Positions 31,699 through 41,300 of a stretch of DNA of 54,504 nucleotides are shown here, one piece after another. The notes under the pieces were generated by a model that was given only the letters and a program-made list of their open reading frames with translations, made no database searches and was not told the DNA's origin. The position numbers and the translations under genes were made by a program. How positions within the stretch are numbered: the stretch's first letter is position 1; each line of letters opens with the position of its first letter. The stretch spans positions 1-54,504 of the forward strand of contig NZ_LZJN01000167.1 of NCBI RefSeq assembly GCF_001667735.1, written 5' to 3'. The stretch comes from Mycobacterium sp. E183 (lineage in GTDB: Bacteria; Actinomycetota; Actinomycetes; Mycobacteriales; Mycobacteriaceae).

Positions 31699-32877
31699 GT
31701 GTCGACGCCGCAGACAGCGCTGCCGCCCCTAGTGGAGCCGGCTGGCGAGCTCACCCGCGATGAGGTGGCCCGCTACAGCCGCCATCTGATCATTCCGGGC
31801 CTCGGCGTCGACGGGCAGAAGCGGCTGAAGAACGCTCGCGTGCTGGTGATCGGCGCCGGTGGGCTCGGCGCGCCGACGCTGCTGTACCTGGCCGCGGCCG
31901 GGGTCGGCACGATCGGCGTCGTCGACTTCGACATCGTCGACGAGTCCAACCTGCAGCGCCAGATCATCCACGGCGTCGCCGACGTCGGACGCCCCAAGGC
32001 CCGGTCAGCGCGCGAGTCGATCGAAGCGATCAACCCGTTGGTTCGGGTGCGGCTGCACGAGTTGCGGCTGGATTCGAGCAACGCCGTCGACCTGTTCGGG
32101 CAATACGACCTGATCATGGACGGCACCGACAACTTCGCCACCCGCTACCTGGTCAACGACGCCGCCGTGCTTGCGGGCAAGCCGTACGTCTGGGGGTCCA
32201 TCTACCGCTTCGAGGGCCAGGTGTCGGTGTTCTGGGAGGACGCGCCCGGCGGGCGGGGCCTCAACTACCGCGACCTCTACCCGGAACCGCCGCCGCCCGG
32301 CACGGTGCCGTCGTGCGCGGAGGGCGGCGTGCTCGGCATCGTGTGCGCCTCCGTCGCGTCGGTGATGAGCACCGAGGCGATCAAACTCATCACCGGGATG
32401 GGCGAATCGCTGCTGGGCCGGCTCATGATCTACGACGCGCTCGAAATGTCCTACCGCACCATCACGATCCGCAAGGACCCGGCCGCGCCCGCGATCACCG
32501 GACTGGTCGACTACGAGGAGTTCTGCGGCGGGGCGCCCGGTGACCTCGCCGCGGAGTCGACGATCACCCCGCGTGAGTTGCGCGCGTTGCTGGACTCCGG
32601 CACGAAGCTGGCGCTGATCGACGTCCGCGAGCAGGTCGAGTGGGAGATCAATCACATCGATGGCGCCCAGCTGATCCCGCAGTCGTCGATCGACTCGGGT
32701 GAGGGTCTGGCAAAGCTGCCGCACGACCGCATCCCGGTGCTGTATTGCAAGACGGGGGTGCGTTCGGCCGAGGCGCTGGCGGCGGTGAAGAAGGCCGGAT
32801 TCGCCGACGCCGTGCATCTGCAGGGCGGCATCGTGGCGTGGGCGCAGCAAATGCAACCCGACATGGTGATGTACTGA
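31699..32877 (+). CDS. moeZ: Adenylyltransferase/sulfurtransferase MoeZ
   Basis: This 392-residue E1-like enzyme adenylates the C-terminal glycine of small sulfur-carrier proteins (MoaD- and CysO-type) and then transfers sulfur from its rhodanese domain. The N-terminal ThiF/MoeB domain has GAGGLGAPTLLYLAAAGVG (about residues 47-65) and DGTDNFATRYLVND. The C-terminal rhodanese domain (about 295-392) has the active-site loop YCKTGVRS. The zinc CxxC cysteines of classical MoeB are not obvious. The GTG at 31699 has AGGAGG 10 bases upstream and gives exactly the M. tuberculosis length. Its role is in molybdenum cofactor and cysteine synthesis. Confidence 0.95.
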   Translation: MSTPQTALPPLVEPAGELTRDEVARYSRHLIIPGLGVDGQKRLKNARVLVIGAGGLGAPTLLYLAAAGVGTIGVVDFDIVDESNLQRQIIHGVADVGRPKARSARESIEAINPLVRVRLHELRLDSSNAVDLFGQYDLIMDGTDNFATRYLVNDAAVLAGKPYVWGSIYRFEGQVSVFWEDAPGGRGLNYRDLYPEPPPPGTVPSCAEGGVLGIVCASVASVMSTEAIKLITGMGESLLGRLMIYDALEMSYRTITIRKDPAAPAITGLVDYEEFCGGAPGDLAAESTITPRELRALLDSGTKLALIDVREQVEWEINHIDGAQLIPQSSIDSGEGLAKLPHDRIPVLYCKTGVRSAEALAAVKKAGFADAVHLQGGIVAWAQQMQPDMVMY

Positions 32878-32913
32878 CCCGATACGGCAGGTGGCCTCGT
32901 CTAGGCTACCCGT

Positions 32914-33768
32914 GTGAATGTCGAGCCACCGCCGGAGCATGTGCTGGCGGCGTTTGGTTTGGCCGGTGTCAAGCCCGTCTATCTGGGGGCTAGCTGGGAA
33001 GGCGGCTGGCGCTGCGGCGAGGTCGTCCTGTCGCTGGTGGCCGACCACGCCCGGGCGGCTTGGTCGGCCCGGGTGCGCGAGACGTTGTTCGTCGACGGCG
33101 TCCGGCTGGCCCGCCCGGTCCGCTCGACGGACGGACGGTACGTCGTTTCGGGGTGGCGGGCGGACACTTTCGTCGCCGGCACGCCCGAACCGCGGCACGA
33201 CGAGGTGGTCTCGGCGGCGGTGCGCCTGCACGAGGCGACCGGCAAACTGGAGCGTCCCCGATTCCTGACGCAGGGCCCCACCGCGCCGTGGGGCGACGTG
33301 GACATCTTCATCGCCGCCGACCGCGCCGCCTGGGAGGAACGGCCGTTGGCCTCGGTGCCCCCTGGCGCGCGGACCGCCCCGCCGACGGCCGACGCCGAGC
33401 GGTCGGTGGAGCTGATCAATCAGCTGGCCACCCTGCGCCGGCCGACCAAGAGCCCGAACCAGCTGGTGCACGGAGACCTTTACGGCACAGTGCTTTTCGT
33501 TGGCACCGCCGCTCCGGGGATCACCGACATCACGCCGTACTGGCGCCCCGCGTCGTGGGCGGCCGGTGTCGTTGTCGTCGACGCCCTGTCCTGGGGCGAG
33601 GCCGACGACGGACTTATCGAACGCTGGAACGCGTTGCCGGAGTGGCCGCAGATGTTGTTGCGGGCCTTGATGTTTCGCCTCGCCGTCCATGCGCTGCACC
33701 CACGGTCGACCGCCGAGGCCTTTCCCGGCCTGGCCCGCACCGCGGCGCTGGTCCGGCTGATCCTTTAG
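32914..33768 (+). CDS. Actinobacterial protein with aminoglycoside-phosphotransferase-like fold
   Basis: This 284-residue protein is of an actinobacterial conserved family. The C-terminal half shows an APH-like catalytic loop, LVHGDLYGTVLF (about residues 187-198), and a second acidic element, DITPYWRPASWAAGVVVVDAL. An N-terminal small-molecule kinase lobe can be guessed from GASWEGGWRCGEVVLSL. The substrate and activity are unknown; resistance to an aminoglycoside is not implied. The GTG at 32914 follows TAGGCT by six bases, a leaderless arrangement. Its stop overlaps that of the alkyltransferase-like gene. Confidence 0.82.
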   Translation: MNVEPPPEHVLAAFGLAGVKPVYLGASWEGGWRCGEVVLSLVADHARAAWSARVRETLFVDGVRLARPVRSTDGRYVVSGWRADTFVAGTPEPRHDEVVSAAVRLHEATGKLERPRFLTQGPTAPWGDVDIFIAADRAAWEERPLASVPPGARTAPPTADAERSVELINQLATLRRPTKSPNQLVHGDLYGTVLFVGTAAPGITDITPYWRPASWAAGVVVVDALSWGEADDGLIERWNALPEWPQMLLRALMFRLAVHALHPRSTAEAFPGLARTAALVRLIL

Positions 33769-34067
33769 CGCCCGAAGTCGTGGCGCACCTCGCGCAGCGC
33801 GATCTTGCCGTCGGTGGCCAGCACCCCTTCGGCGCGCAGCAGCTCGAGCTGCCGGGTGGTCAGATGACGCGCGGGGCGCCCGGAGGCGGTGATCACCCGG
33901 TGCCACGGCAGGTCCGAGGAGTCGGTCCGCATGATCCAGCCGACGATGCGCGGGCTGGAAAGACCTGCGACGTCGGCGATGTCGCCATAGGTGGCGACCC
34001 TGCCCGACGGGATCGCCGCGACCAGCGCGCGCACCCGCTCGACCTGCTCCTCGGTCACCGGCGCCAC
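33765..34067 (-). CDS. Alkyltransferase-like protein (ATL), MGMT family without active cysteine
   Basis: This 100-residue protein matches the DNA-binding domain of O6-alkylguanine-DNA alkyltransferases: GRVATYGDIADVAGLSSPRIVGWIMR with its recognition helix, about residues 22-47. The active-site motif PCHR is replaced by PWHRVI, the hallmark of ATL proteins. These bind O6-alkylguanine, flip it out and hand the lesion to nucleotide excision repair. The arrangement matches Rv3204 as I recall. It starts two bases downstream of lipV and should be co-transcribed with it. Confidence 0.92.
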   Translation of the reverse strand: MAPVTEEQVERVRALVAAIPSGRVATYGDIADVAGLSSPRIVGWIMRTDSSDLPWHRVITASGRPARHLTTRQLELLRAEGVLATDGKIALREVRHDFGR

Positions 34068-34069
34068 GG

Positions 34070-34855
34070 TCAGCGCGCCTCGAGCAACTCGCGCGTCAGC
34101 GCGGCGACTTCCCCGGGCGCGGCGTAGGGGACCATGTGGTTGCAGTCGAAATCAAGCAGCCGGAAATCCGGTCCCAACCGATCGTGCAGCCCGGCGATCA
34201 GTCGGTCGCTGACGTATGGCGGCGAGGTGCGCTTCGCGCGCACCAGGATCGTCGGCGTTCCGGCCGGCGGGAACACGATGTCCCGGGCCAGCTCGCTCCA
34301 GTACGACATCATCGCCGGCAGGCTGACGCGCCAGCCGTACCGGCCGCCCGGCAGCGCGATCAGATGCTCGCCGATCTCGGCGTCCAGCAGCGCCGGGTCG
34401 ACGTCCGACCAGGAGCCGTGCACCTTCTCCAGGCGCGCCTCCTCGGCGTCGGGGTAGTCGGGCGAGGCCAACATCGCGTCCGCGATCTGGCGCATCCACT
34501 CGCCGTCCAGCCCGACCGCCGGGTCGAGCAGCAGCAGCGCCGCCACCAGGTCCGGTCGTGCCGCGGCCAGCTGCGTGGCGAGGCCGCCCCCGAAGGAGTG
34601 GCCCACCACCAGCGCCGGCGCCTCGGCCTGGTCGTCGAGCAGCGCGGCCATCGCCGCGACGTTGGCGTCGATGGTCCACGGCGCCGCCCAGGTCGACCTG
34701 CCGTGGCCGATCAGATCCGGTGCGGCGAAAGTCATTTCGGGGAGCAGGCCGGCCAACTGCTGCCAGCGCCGTCCGTGGCCGGTCAACCCGTGCAGCGCCA
34801 GCACCCGCACCGGTCCCGCCGGGCCGTAGCGGTGCACATGCAGATCAGCGGTCAC
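34070..34855 (-). CDS. lipV: LipV-like alpha/beta hydrolase
   Basis: This 261-residue alpha/beta hydrolase has the oxyanion region LHGLTGHGRRW (about residues 21-31), the nucleophile elbow VGHSFGGGLA (Ser near residue 91) and the catalytic histidine in CNHMVPYAAPGE near the C-terminus. It has no signal peptide, so it is probably a cytosolic esterase or lipase of the LipV type. The GTG at 34855 (VTADLHV) is chosen because homologous sequence starts there; an upstream start would add a non-conserved basic stretch. It is the first gene of a two-gene unit with the ATL gene. Confidence 0.85.
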   Translation of the reverse strand: MTADLHVHRYGPAGPVRVLALHGLTGHGRRWQQLAGLLPEMTFAAPDLIGHGRSTWAAPWTIDANVAAMAALLDDQAEAPALVVGHSFGGGLATQLAAARPDLVAALLLLDPAVGLDGEWMRQIADAMLASPDYPDAEEARLEKVHGSWSDVDPALLDAEIGEHLIALPGGRYGWRVSLPAMMSYWSELARDIVFPPAGTPTILVRAKRTSPPYVSDRLIAGLHDRLGPDFRLLDFDCNHMVPYAAPGEVAALTRELLEAR

Positions 34856-34902
34856 GCGTCGATCGTGCCAGCCGCCGTCACGAGAGCTCGCGGGCGGCCG
34901 GC

Positions 34903-35097
34903 TCAGCGTCCGTCTTCCCACTCGTCCTCGGTGGGGACGATGTAGGCCTGCTCGATCACATCGGCCTCGTTCGCCTCGCGATCGGCCACGGTCAGGTATT
35001 CGGTGTCCAGGCCGGATTCGTCGTCGACGTCGACCGGTTGCAGTTGTTCCGCGGCGTCACCTTCGGGCGCTTCGTCGCTGGGAAAGACGTCCGTCAC
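34903..35097 (-). CDS. Small acidic protein of unknown function
   Basis: This 64-residue, strongly acidic protein has many Asp/Glu and almost no basic residues (PVDVDDESGLDTEYL, IVPTEDEWEDGR). The GTG at 35097 has the strong ribosome binding site GAGGAGG eight bases upstream, and third codon positions are G/C-rich, so it is very probably translated. I recognise no domain. It is divergent from adnA and lies just upstream of lipV on the same strand. Confidence 0.7.
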   Translation of the reverse strand: MTDVFPSDEAPEGDAAEQLQPVDVDDESGLDTEYLTVADREANEADVIEQAYIVPTEDEWEDGR

Positions 35098-35207
35098 GAT
35101 GTCTACCTCCTCAACCGTTCGTCGGGCTGTTCGCGGCCTCCAGCGTAGGGGCCCGCGGCCGCGCGGGTCGGGCCGACTTGTCAGACCCTGGTGATTCCAT
35201 TGCAGCC

Positions 35208-38200
35208 ATGTCGTTCACCTGGGACCCCGAGGCGCTTGCCCTGCTTGCGCCCGGCGTGCGCGGGCCGGTCCGGGTGCTGGGCGGGCCCGGCACCGGCAAG
35301 AGCAGTCTGCTCATCGAGGCCGCGGTCGCCCAGATAGACGCCGGCCTGGCCCCCGAATCGGTTCTGCTGCTTACCGGTTCGGGCCGGCTGGGGATGCGGG
35401 CGCGCAGCACGCTGACGACGGCCCTGCTGCGTCCGCGCTCCGCGGGGCCCGGCCGGGCCGCCGTGCGCGAACCGCTCGTCCGCACCGTGCACGGCTACGC
35501 GTACGCGGTGCTGCGCCGGGCCGCCGAGCGGGCCGGCGATGCGCCGCCGCGGCTGGTCACCAGCGCCGAACAGGACGCCATCATCCGGGAGCTGCTGGCC
35601 GGCGACCTCGAGGACGGGCCGCGCGCGGCGGTGGCGTGGCCCGCCCATCTGCGGCCCGCGCTGGCCACCGCGGGCTTCGCCACCGAACTGCGAAACATGT
35701 TGGCGCGCTGCGCCGAACGGGGTGTGGACCCGCAGGAGCTGGAGCGGCTGGGCCGTCGGTGCCGGCGTCCGGAATGGACCGCCGCCGGCCGGTTCGCGCG
35801 CCAGTACGAGCAGGTGATGCTGCTGCGGGCGGCGGTCGGCACCGCGGCGCCGCAGGCGACGACGCCGGCGCTGGGGGCCGCCGAACTGGTGGGTGCCGCC
35901 CTGGAAGCCTTCGCGGTCGATCCCGAGCTGCTGGCGGCCGAGCGGGGCCGGGTGCGGGTATTGCTGGTCGACGACGCCCAGCAGCTCGACCCGCAGGCGG
36001 CCCGGCTGGTCCGGGTGCTCGCGGCGGGCGCGGAGCTGGCGTTGATCGCCGGGGACGCCAATCAGGCGGTGTTCGGTTTTCGGGGCGGTGAATCCGCCGG
36101 GCTGTTGGACGGGGATTCGCCGTCGGTCACGTTGACGGCCTCGCATCGCTGCGCCCCGGCGGTGGCCCGCGCGGTCAGCGGCATCGCGCGCCGGCTGCCC
36201 GGCGGCAGCGCAGGCAGGCGGATCGAGGGCACCGGGCCTGAGCAGGGGTCGGTCAAAGTGCGCCTGGCCGCGTCCGCGCACGCGGAGGCGGCGATGATCG
36301 CGGACGCGCTGCGCCGGGCGCACCTGCTCGACGGCGTGCCGTGGTCGCGGATGGCGGTCATCGTCCGTTCGGTGCCGCGGGCCGGCGCCCGCTTGCCGCG
36401 CGCGCTGGCCGCCGCCGGGGTGCCGGTGGCCGCACCGGCGGCCAGCGGGTCGCTGTCCGACGAGCCTGCGGCCCGCGCCCTGCTGACCGTCCTGGCGGCC
36501 ACCGCCGACGGGCTCGACGGCGACCGGGCCCTCGCGCTGCTGACCGGTCCGATCGGCCGAGTCGACCCGGTCTCGCTGCGGCAGCTGCGCCGAACGCTGC
36601 AGCGCGCCAACGCCGATCGCGCGCCGCGCGATTTCGCGGACCTGCTGGCCGACGCGCTGTCCGGCGCCGCGCCACTTTCGGGGCCGCAGCTTCGCCCGGT
36701 GCAGCGGGTGCGCGCGGTGCTGGACGCGGCCGCGCGCTGCCATCGTGCGGGCCAAGACCCGCGCTACACCCTCTGGGCGGCGTGGCAGCGTTGCGGCCTG
36801 CAGCGTCGCTGGCTGTCGGCGGCCGAGCGCGGCGGGCCCGCCGGCGCGCAGGCCGCCCGGGACCTGGAGGCGGTGACCGCGTTGTTCGACATCACCGACC
36901 AGTACGTGTCCCGGACCTCGGGCGCGTCGCTGCGCGGGCTCGTCGACCACGTCGGCGCGCTGCACCTGCCGAGCGTGAACCAGGAGCCGGTGTCGACGGT
37001 GGAGCAGGTGCGGGTGCTCAGCGCGCACGCCGCCCTGGGCCACGAATGGGACATGGTCGTCATCGCCGGGTTGCAGGAGGGGTTGTGGCCCAACACCGTC
37101 CCGCGTGGCGGGGTCCTGGCCACCCAGCGACTGCTGGACGTGCTGGACGGCGTCGCCGAGGAGGCGTCGGTGCGGGCGCCGCTGCTGGCCGAGGAGCGGC
37201 GGCTGCTTGTCGCCGCGATGGGCCGGGCCCGCCGGCGATTGTTGGTGACCGCCGTGGACAGCGATTCCGGGGGCGCGGATCAAGAGGCCGCGCTGCCGTC
37301 GGTGTTTTTCCACGAGCTCGCGCAGTGGGCCGACGGCGACGCCGATTCGGTTGGCGTGCAACCCATCGCGGCGCCACGGGTGTTGTCCGCTGCGGCGTTG
37401 GTGGGCCGGCTGCGCGGTGTCGTGTGCGCGCCCGACGGGGCGGTCGACGACGCCGCCCGCGCCTGTGCGGCAACGCAATTGGCGCGGCTCGCCCGGGCCG
37501 GCGTGCCGGGCGCCGACCCGGCCGGCTGGCACGGCCTGACCCCGGTCAGCACCAGCGAACCGCTGCACGGCGAAGGCGATGCCGTCACCCTGACCCCGTC
37601 GACCCTGCAGACGCTCAACGACTGCCCGCTGCGGTGGCTGGCCGAACGGCACGGTGGCACCAACCCGCGCGATCTGCGCTCGACCATTGGTTCGGTGGTG
37701 CACGCCCTGGTCGCCGAATCACGCAAAAGCGCAACGGAATTGCTGGCCGAGCTGGACCGCGCCTGGCGCCACCTGCCCTTCGAGGCGGAGTGGCATTCGG
37801 CCAACGAGCTGGCGCGGCACCGCGCGATGATCGAGGCCTTCGTCGAGTGGCGGGCGCAGACCCGCGGAGCGCTGACCGAGGTCGGCGTCGAGGTCGAGAT
37901 CGACGGAACCCTGGCCGCGTCCCGCGATGGCGGTGGCGAAGTCCGGCTGCACGGCCGGGTCGACCGGTTGGAGCGCGACGCCGCCGGCCGGTTGGTGATC
38001 GTCGACGTCAAGACCGGTAAGACGCCGGTCAGCAAGGACGACGCCCAACAGCACGCCCAGCTCGCGATGTATCAGTTGGCGGTCGCCGAGGGCATGGTGG
38101 CGGCCGGCGAGGAGCCGGGCGGCGCGCGGCTGGTCTACGTCGGCAAGGCCGGGGCCTGCGGCGCGACGGAGCGCGAACAGGATCCGTTGACCCCGGCCGC

Positions 38201-38342
38201 CCGCGACGAATGGCGCCGGCTGGTGGTCCGCGCCGCCGAGGCGACCGCCGGGCCCCGGTTCATCGCCCGGCGCAACGACGGCTGCTCGCATTGCCCGATA
38301 CGGCCCTCGTGCCCGGCCCACGCGGACGGGGCGGAACGGTGA
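35208..38342 (+). CDS. adnA: Helicase-nuclease subunit AdnA
   Basis: This 1044-residue subunit belongs to the AdnAB end-resecting motor-nuclease, the mycobacterial counterpart of RecBCD/AddAB. The N-terminal UvrD-like motor has Walker A GGPGTGKSS (Lys31), but its motif II reads LLVDDAQQLD instead of DExQD, so this motor is probably the weaker partner. The C-terminal RecB-like nuclease keeps GSVVHALVAE, GRVDRLE, IVDVKTGKTP and QLAMYQ. A cysteine in LNDCPLRW together with CSHCPIRPSC can hold an Fe-S cluster. The start at 35208 (MSFTW) is preferred to one ten codons upstream. It overlaps adnB by GTGA. Confidence 0.95.
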   Translation: MSFTWDPEALALLAPGVRGPVRVLGGPGTGKSSLLIEAAVAQIDAGLAPESVLLLTGSGRLGMRARSTLTTALLRPRSAGPGRAAVREPLVRTVHGYAYAVLRRAAERAGDAPPRLVTSAEQDAIIRELLAGDLEDGPRAAVAWPAHLRPALATAGFATELRNMLARCAERGVDPQELERLGRRCRRPEWTAAGRFARQYEQVMLLRAAVGTAAPQATTPALGAAELVGAALEAFAVDPELLAAERGRVRVLLVDDAQQLDPQAARLVRVLAAGAELALIAGDANQAVFGFRGGESAGLLDGDSPSVTLTASHRCAPAVARAVSGIARRLPGGSAGRRIEGTGPEQGSVKVRLAASAHAEAAMIADALRRAHLLDGVPWSRMAVIVRSVPRAGARLPRALAAAGVPVAAPAASGSLSDEPAARALLTVLAATADGLDGDRALALLTGPIGRVDPVSLRQLRRTLQRANADRAPRDFADLLADALSGAAPLSGPQLRPVQRVRAVLDAAARCHRAGQDPRYTLWAAWQRCGLQRRWLSAAERGGPAGAQAARDLEAVTALFDITDQYVSRTSGASLRGLVDHVGALHLPSVNQEPVSTVEQVRVLSAHAALGHEWDMVVIAGLQEGLWPNTVPRGGVLATQRLLDVLDGVAEEASVRAPLLAEERRLLVAAMGRARRRLLVTAVDSDSGGADQEAALPSVFFHELAQWADGDADSVGVQPIAAPRVLSAAALVGRLRGVVCAPDGAVDDAARACAATQLARLARAGVPGADPAGWHGLTPVSTSEPLHGEGDAVTLTPSTLQTLNDCPLRWLAERHGGTNPRDLRSTIGSVVHALVAESRKSATELLAELDRAWRHLPFEAEWHSANELARHRAMIEAFVEWRAQTRGALTEVGVEVEIDGTLAASRDGGGEVRLHGRVDRLERDAAGRLVIVDVKTGKTPVSKDDAQQHAQLAMYQLAVAEGMVAAGEEPGGARLVYVGKAGACGATEREQDPLTPAARDEWRRLVVRAAEATAGPRFIARRNDGCSHCPIRPSCPAHADGAER

Positions 38343-41300
38343 ACGCACGGTACAGCCCGGCCGAATTGGCCCGAGCGCTGGGGCTTTTCCCGCCCACCGA
38401 CGAGCAGGCCGCCGTCATCGCGGCCCCGCCCGGCCCGTTGGTCGTGATCGCCGGCGCCGGCGCGGGCAAAACCGAGACCATGGCCGCGCGGGTGGTCTGG
38501 CTCGTCGCCAACGGCTACGCCGAACCCGGCCAGGTCCTCGGGTTGACGTTCACCCGTAAGGCCGCCGGCCAGTTGCTGCGCCGCGTGCGCTCCCGCCTCG
38601 CCCGGCTGGCCGGCGTCGGCGCCCCCGACGGTGCGGCTGCCGCGGAACCGGCGGGCAACCCGACGGTCAGCACCTACCACGCCTTCGCCGGTTCCTTGAT
38701 CCGCGATTACGGGCTGCTGCTGCCCATCGAGCCCGACACCCGGCTGCTCGGCGAGACCGAGCTGTGGCAGCTGGCCTTCGACGTCGTCAGCCGCTACCGC
38801 GGGGAGCTGCACACCGACAAGACCCCCGCCGCGGTGACGTCGATGGTGCTGCGGCTGTGGGGTCAGCTGGCCGAACACCTGGTCGACACCCGGCTGCTCG
38901 GCGATACCCACGTGGAGCTGGAGCGGCTGATCCACACCCTGCCCGCGGGCCCCTATCAGCGCGACCGCGGCCCCAGCCAGTGGTTGCGACGGTTGTCGGA
39001 CACCCAGACCCAGCGAGCCGAGCTGGGGCCGCTGCTCGACGCTTTGGGCGAGCGGATGCGGGCCGCCAAGGCGATGGACTTCGGCGTGCAGATGGCCTGC
39101 GCCGCACGGCTGGCGGCGGACTACCCGCGGGTCGGCGAGGAACTGCGCGGCCGCTACCGCGTGGTGCTACTCGACGAGTACCAGGACACCGGGCACGCGC
39201 AGCGGGTCGCCCTGTCGGCGTTGTTCGGCGGCGGTGTCGACGACGGGCTGGCGCTGACCGCCGTCGGCGACCCGATTCAGTCGATCTACGGTTGGCGCGG
39301 CGCCTCGGCGACCAACCTGCCACGCTTCACCACCGACTTCCCGCTGTCCGACGGCACACCGGCGCCGGTCCTGGAGCTGCGGACCAGCTGGCGCAACCCG
39401 CCGAGCACCCTGCGGCTGGCCAACGCGATCTCGGCGGAGGCGCGCCGCAGGTCCGTCGCGGTGCACGCGCTGCGGCCGCGCCCGGACGCGCCGGCCGGGA
39501 CCGTCCGCTGCGCATTGCTGCCCGATGTGCAGGCCGAGCGGGAGTGGATCGCCGACGAGCTCGCCGCCCGGTACCGGGGGGCCGACGGCGGGAACCCGCC
39601 GACCGCCGCGGTCCTGGTGCGCCGCAACGCCGACGCCGCGCCCATCGCCGATGCGCTGCGCGCCCGGGGTGTCCCGGTCGAGGTCGTCGGGTTGGCCGGG
39701 CTGCTGTCGGTGCCGGAGGTCGCCGACGTCGTGGCCATGCTGCGGCTCGTGGCCGACCCGACCGCGGGCGCGGCGGCGATGCGGGTGCTCACGGGTCCGC
39801 GCTGGCGCCTCGGCGGCCGCGACGTGGCCGCGCTGTGGCGGCGCGCCCGGACCCTGTGCGACGGCGGGGGCGGGGCCGTCGCGCCGGAAGCGATCGCGAT
39901 GGCGGCCGGCCCGGACGCCGACACCGCCTGCCTCGCGGACGCCATCGCGGATCCCGGCCCGGCGGAGTGCTATTCGGCCGCGGGGTATCAGCGCATCACC
40001 GCGCTGGGCGCCGAACTGCGCGCGCTGCGGGGCCACCTGCGCCATGCGCTGCCGGACCTTGTCGCCGAGGTGCGCCGGGTGCTCGGCGTCGACTGTGACG
40101 TCCGCGCCGCGGCGGGGGCGCAGTCCGGCTGGACCGGCACCGAACACCTGGACGCGTTCGCCGACGTCGTCGCCGGCTACGCCGAACGAGCGGACGCGGC
40201 CGACCGTTCGGCGACGGCGTCGGTGTCGGGGCTGTTGGCCTTCCTGGATGTGGCCGAGTCGGTCGAAAACGGCTTGCCGCCCGCCCCGTTGGTGGCCGCG
40301 CGCGATCGCGTGCAGGTGCTCACGGTGCACTCCGCGAAGGGGCTGGAGTGGCAGGTGGTCGCGGTGGCGCACCTGTCGGGCGGGATCTTTCCGTCGACCG
40401 CGTCCCGGAGCACCTGGCTCACCGACGCGGCGGAGCTGCCGCCGCTGCTGCGGGGCGACCGCGCCTCGACGGGCGCACTGGGCATCCCGGTGCTCGACAC
40501 CTCGGATGTCACCAACCGAAAGCAGCTGTCCGACAAGATCTCCGAACATCGCCGACAACTTGAGCAGCGCCGCGTCGACGAGGAGCGGAGGCTGCTCTAT
40601 GTCGCCATCACCCGCGCCGAGGACACCCTGCTGGTGTCCGGCCACCACTGGGGCGCCACGGGGATCAAACCGCGCGGGCCCTCGGATTTCCTGTGCGAGA
40701 TCAAGGACGTCATCGACCGTTCGGCCTCGGCCGGTGACCCCTGCGGGGTGGTGGATCAATGGGCGTCCACCCCGGCCGACGGTGACCGGAACCCGTTGCG
40801 CGACAACACCGTCGAGGCCGTCTGGCCCGCCGATCCGCTGGCCGGCCGACGTGGTGATGTCGAGCGCGGTGCGGCGTTGGTGACCCGGGTGATGTCGAGC
40901 GACACCGGTGACGAAGGCGCCGACGTCGAGGGTTGGACCGCCGACGTCGACGCGCTGCTCGCCGAACGGGCGCGGGTGGCCCAACCGCCGTCCGGGGAGC
41001 TGCCCAGCCAGCTGTCGGTCAGCGGCCTGGTCGACCTGGCCCGCGACCCCGCGGCCGCGGCGCAGCGGCTGCGGTATCGGCTGCCGACGCGGCCCGACCC
41101 GCACGCGTTGCTGGGCAACGCGTTTCACGCGTGGGTCCAGCAGTTCTACGGCGCCGAGTGCCTGTTCGACCTCGCGGACCTGCCCGGTGCGGCGGATTCC
41201 GACGTCGGCGACACCCGGGAGTTGGCCGCGTTGCAGGCCGCGTTCACCGAATCGCCGTGGGCTGCGCGCACTCCGGTCGCCGTCGAGGTGCCCTTCGAGA

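Noticed and set aside
32914..33768. Aminoglycoside resistance phosphotransferase
   Set aside because: Only the APH-like catalytic loop is shared; the gene is a conserved chromosomal actinobacterial gene with no resistance context.
35181..37703. An 840-codon minus-strand frame opposite adnA
   Set aside because: Low-complexity antisense translation; adnA has all helicase and nuclease motifs in the other direction.
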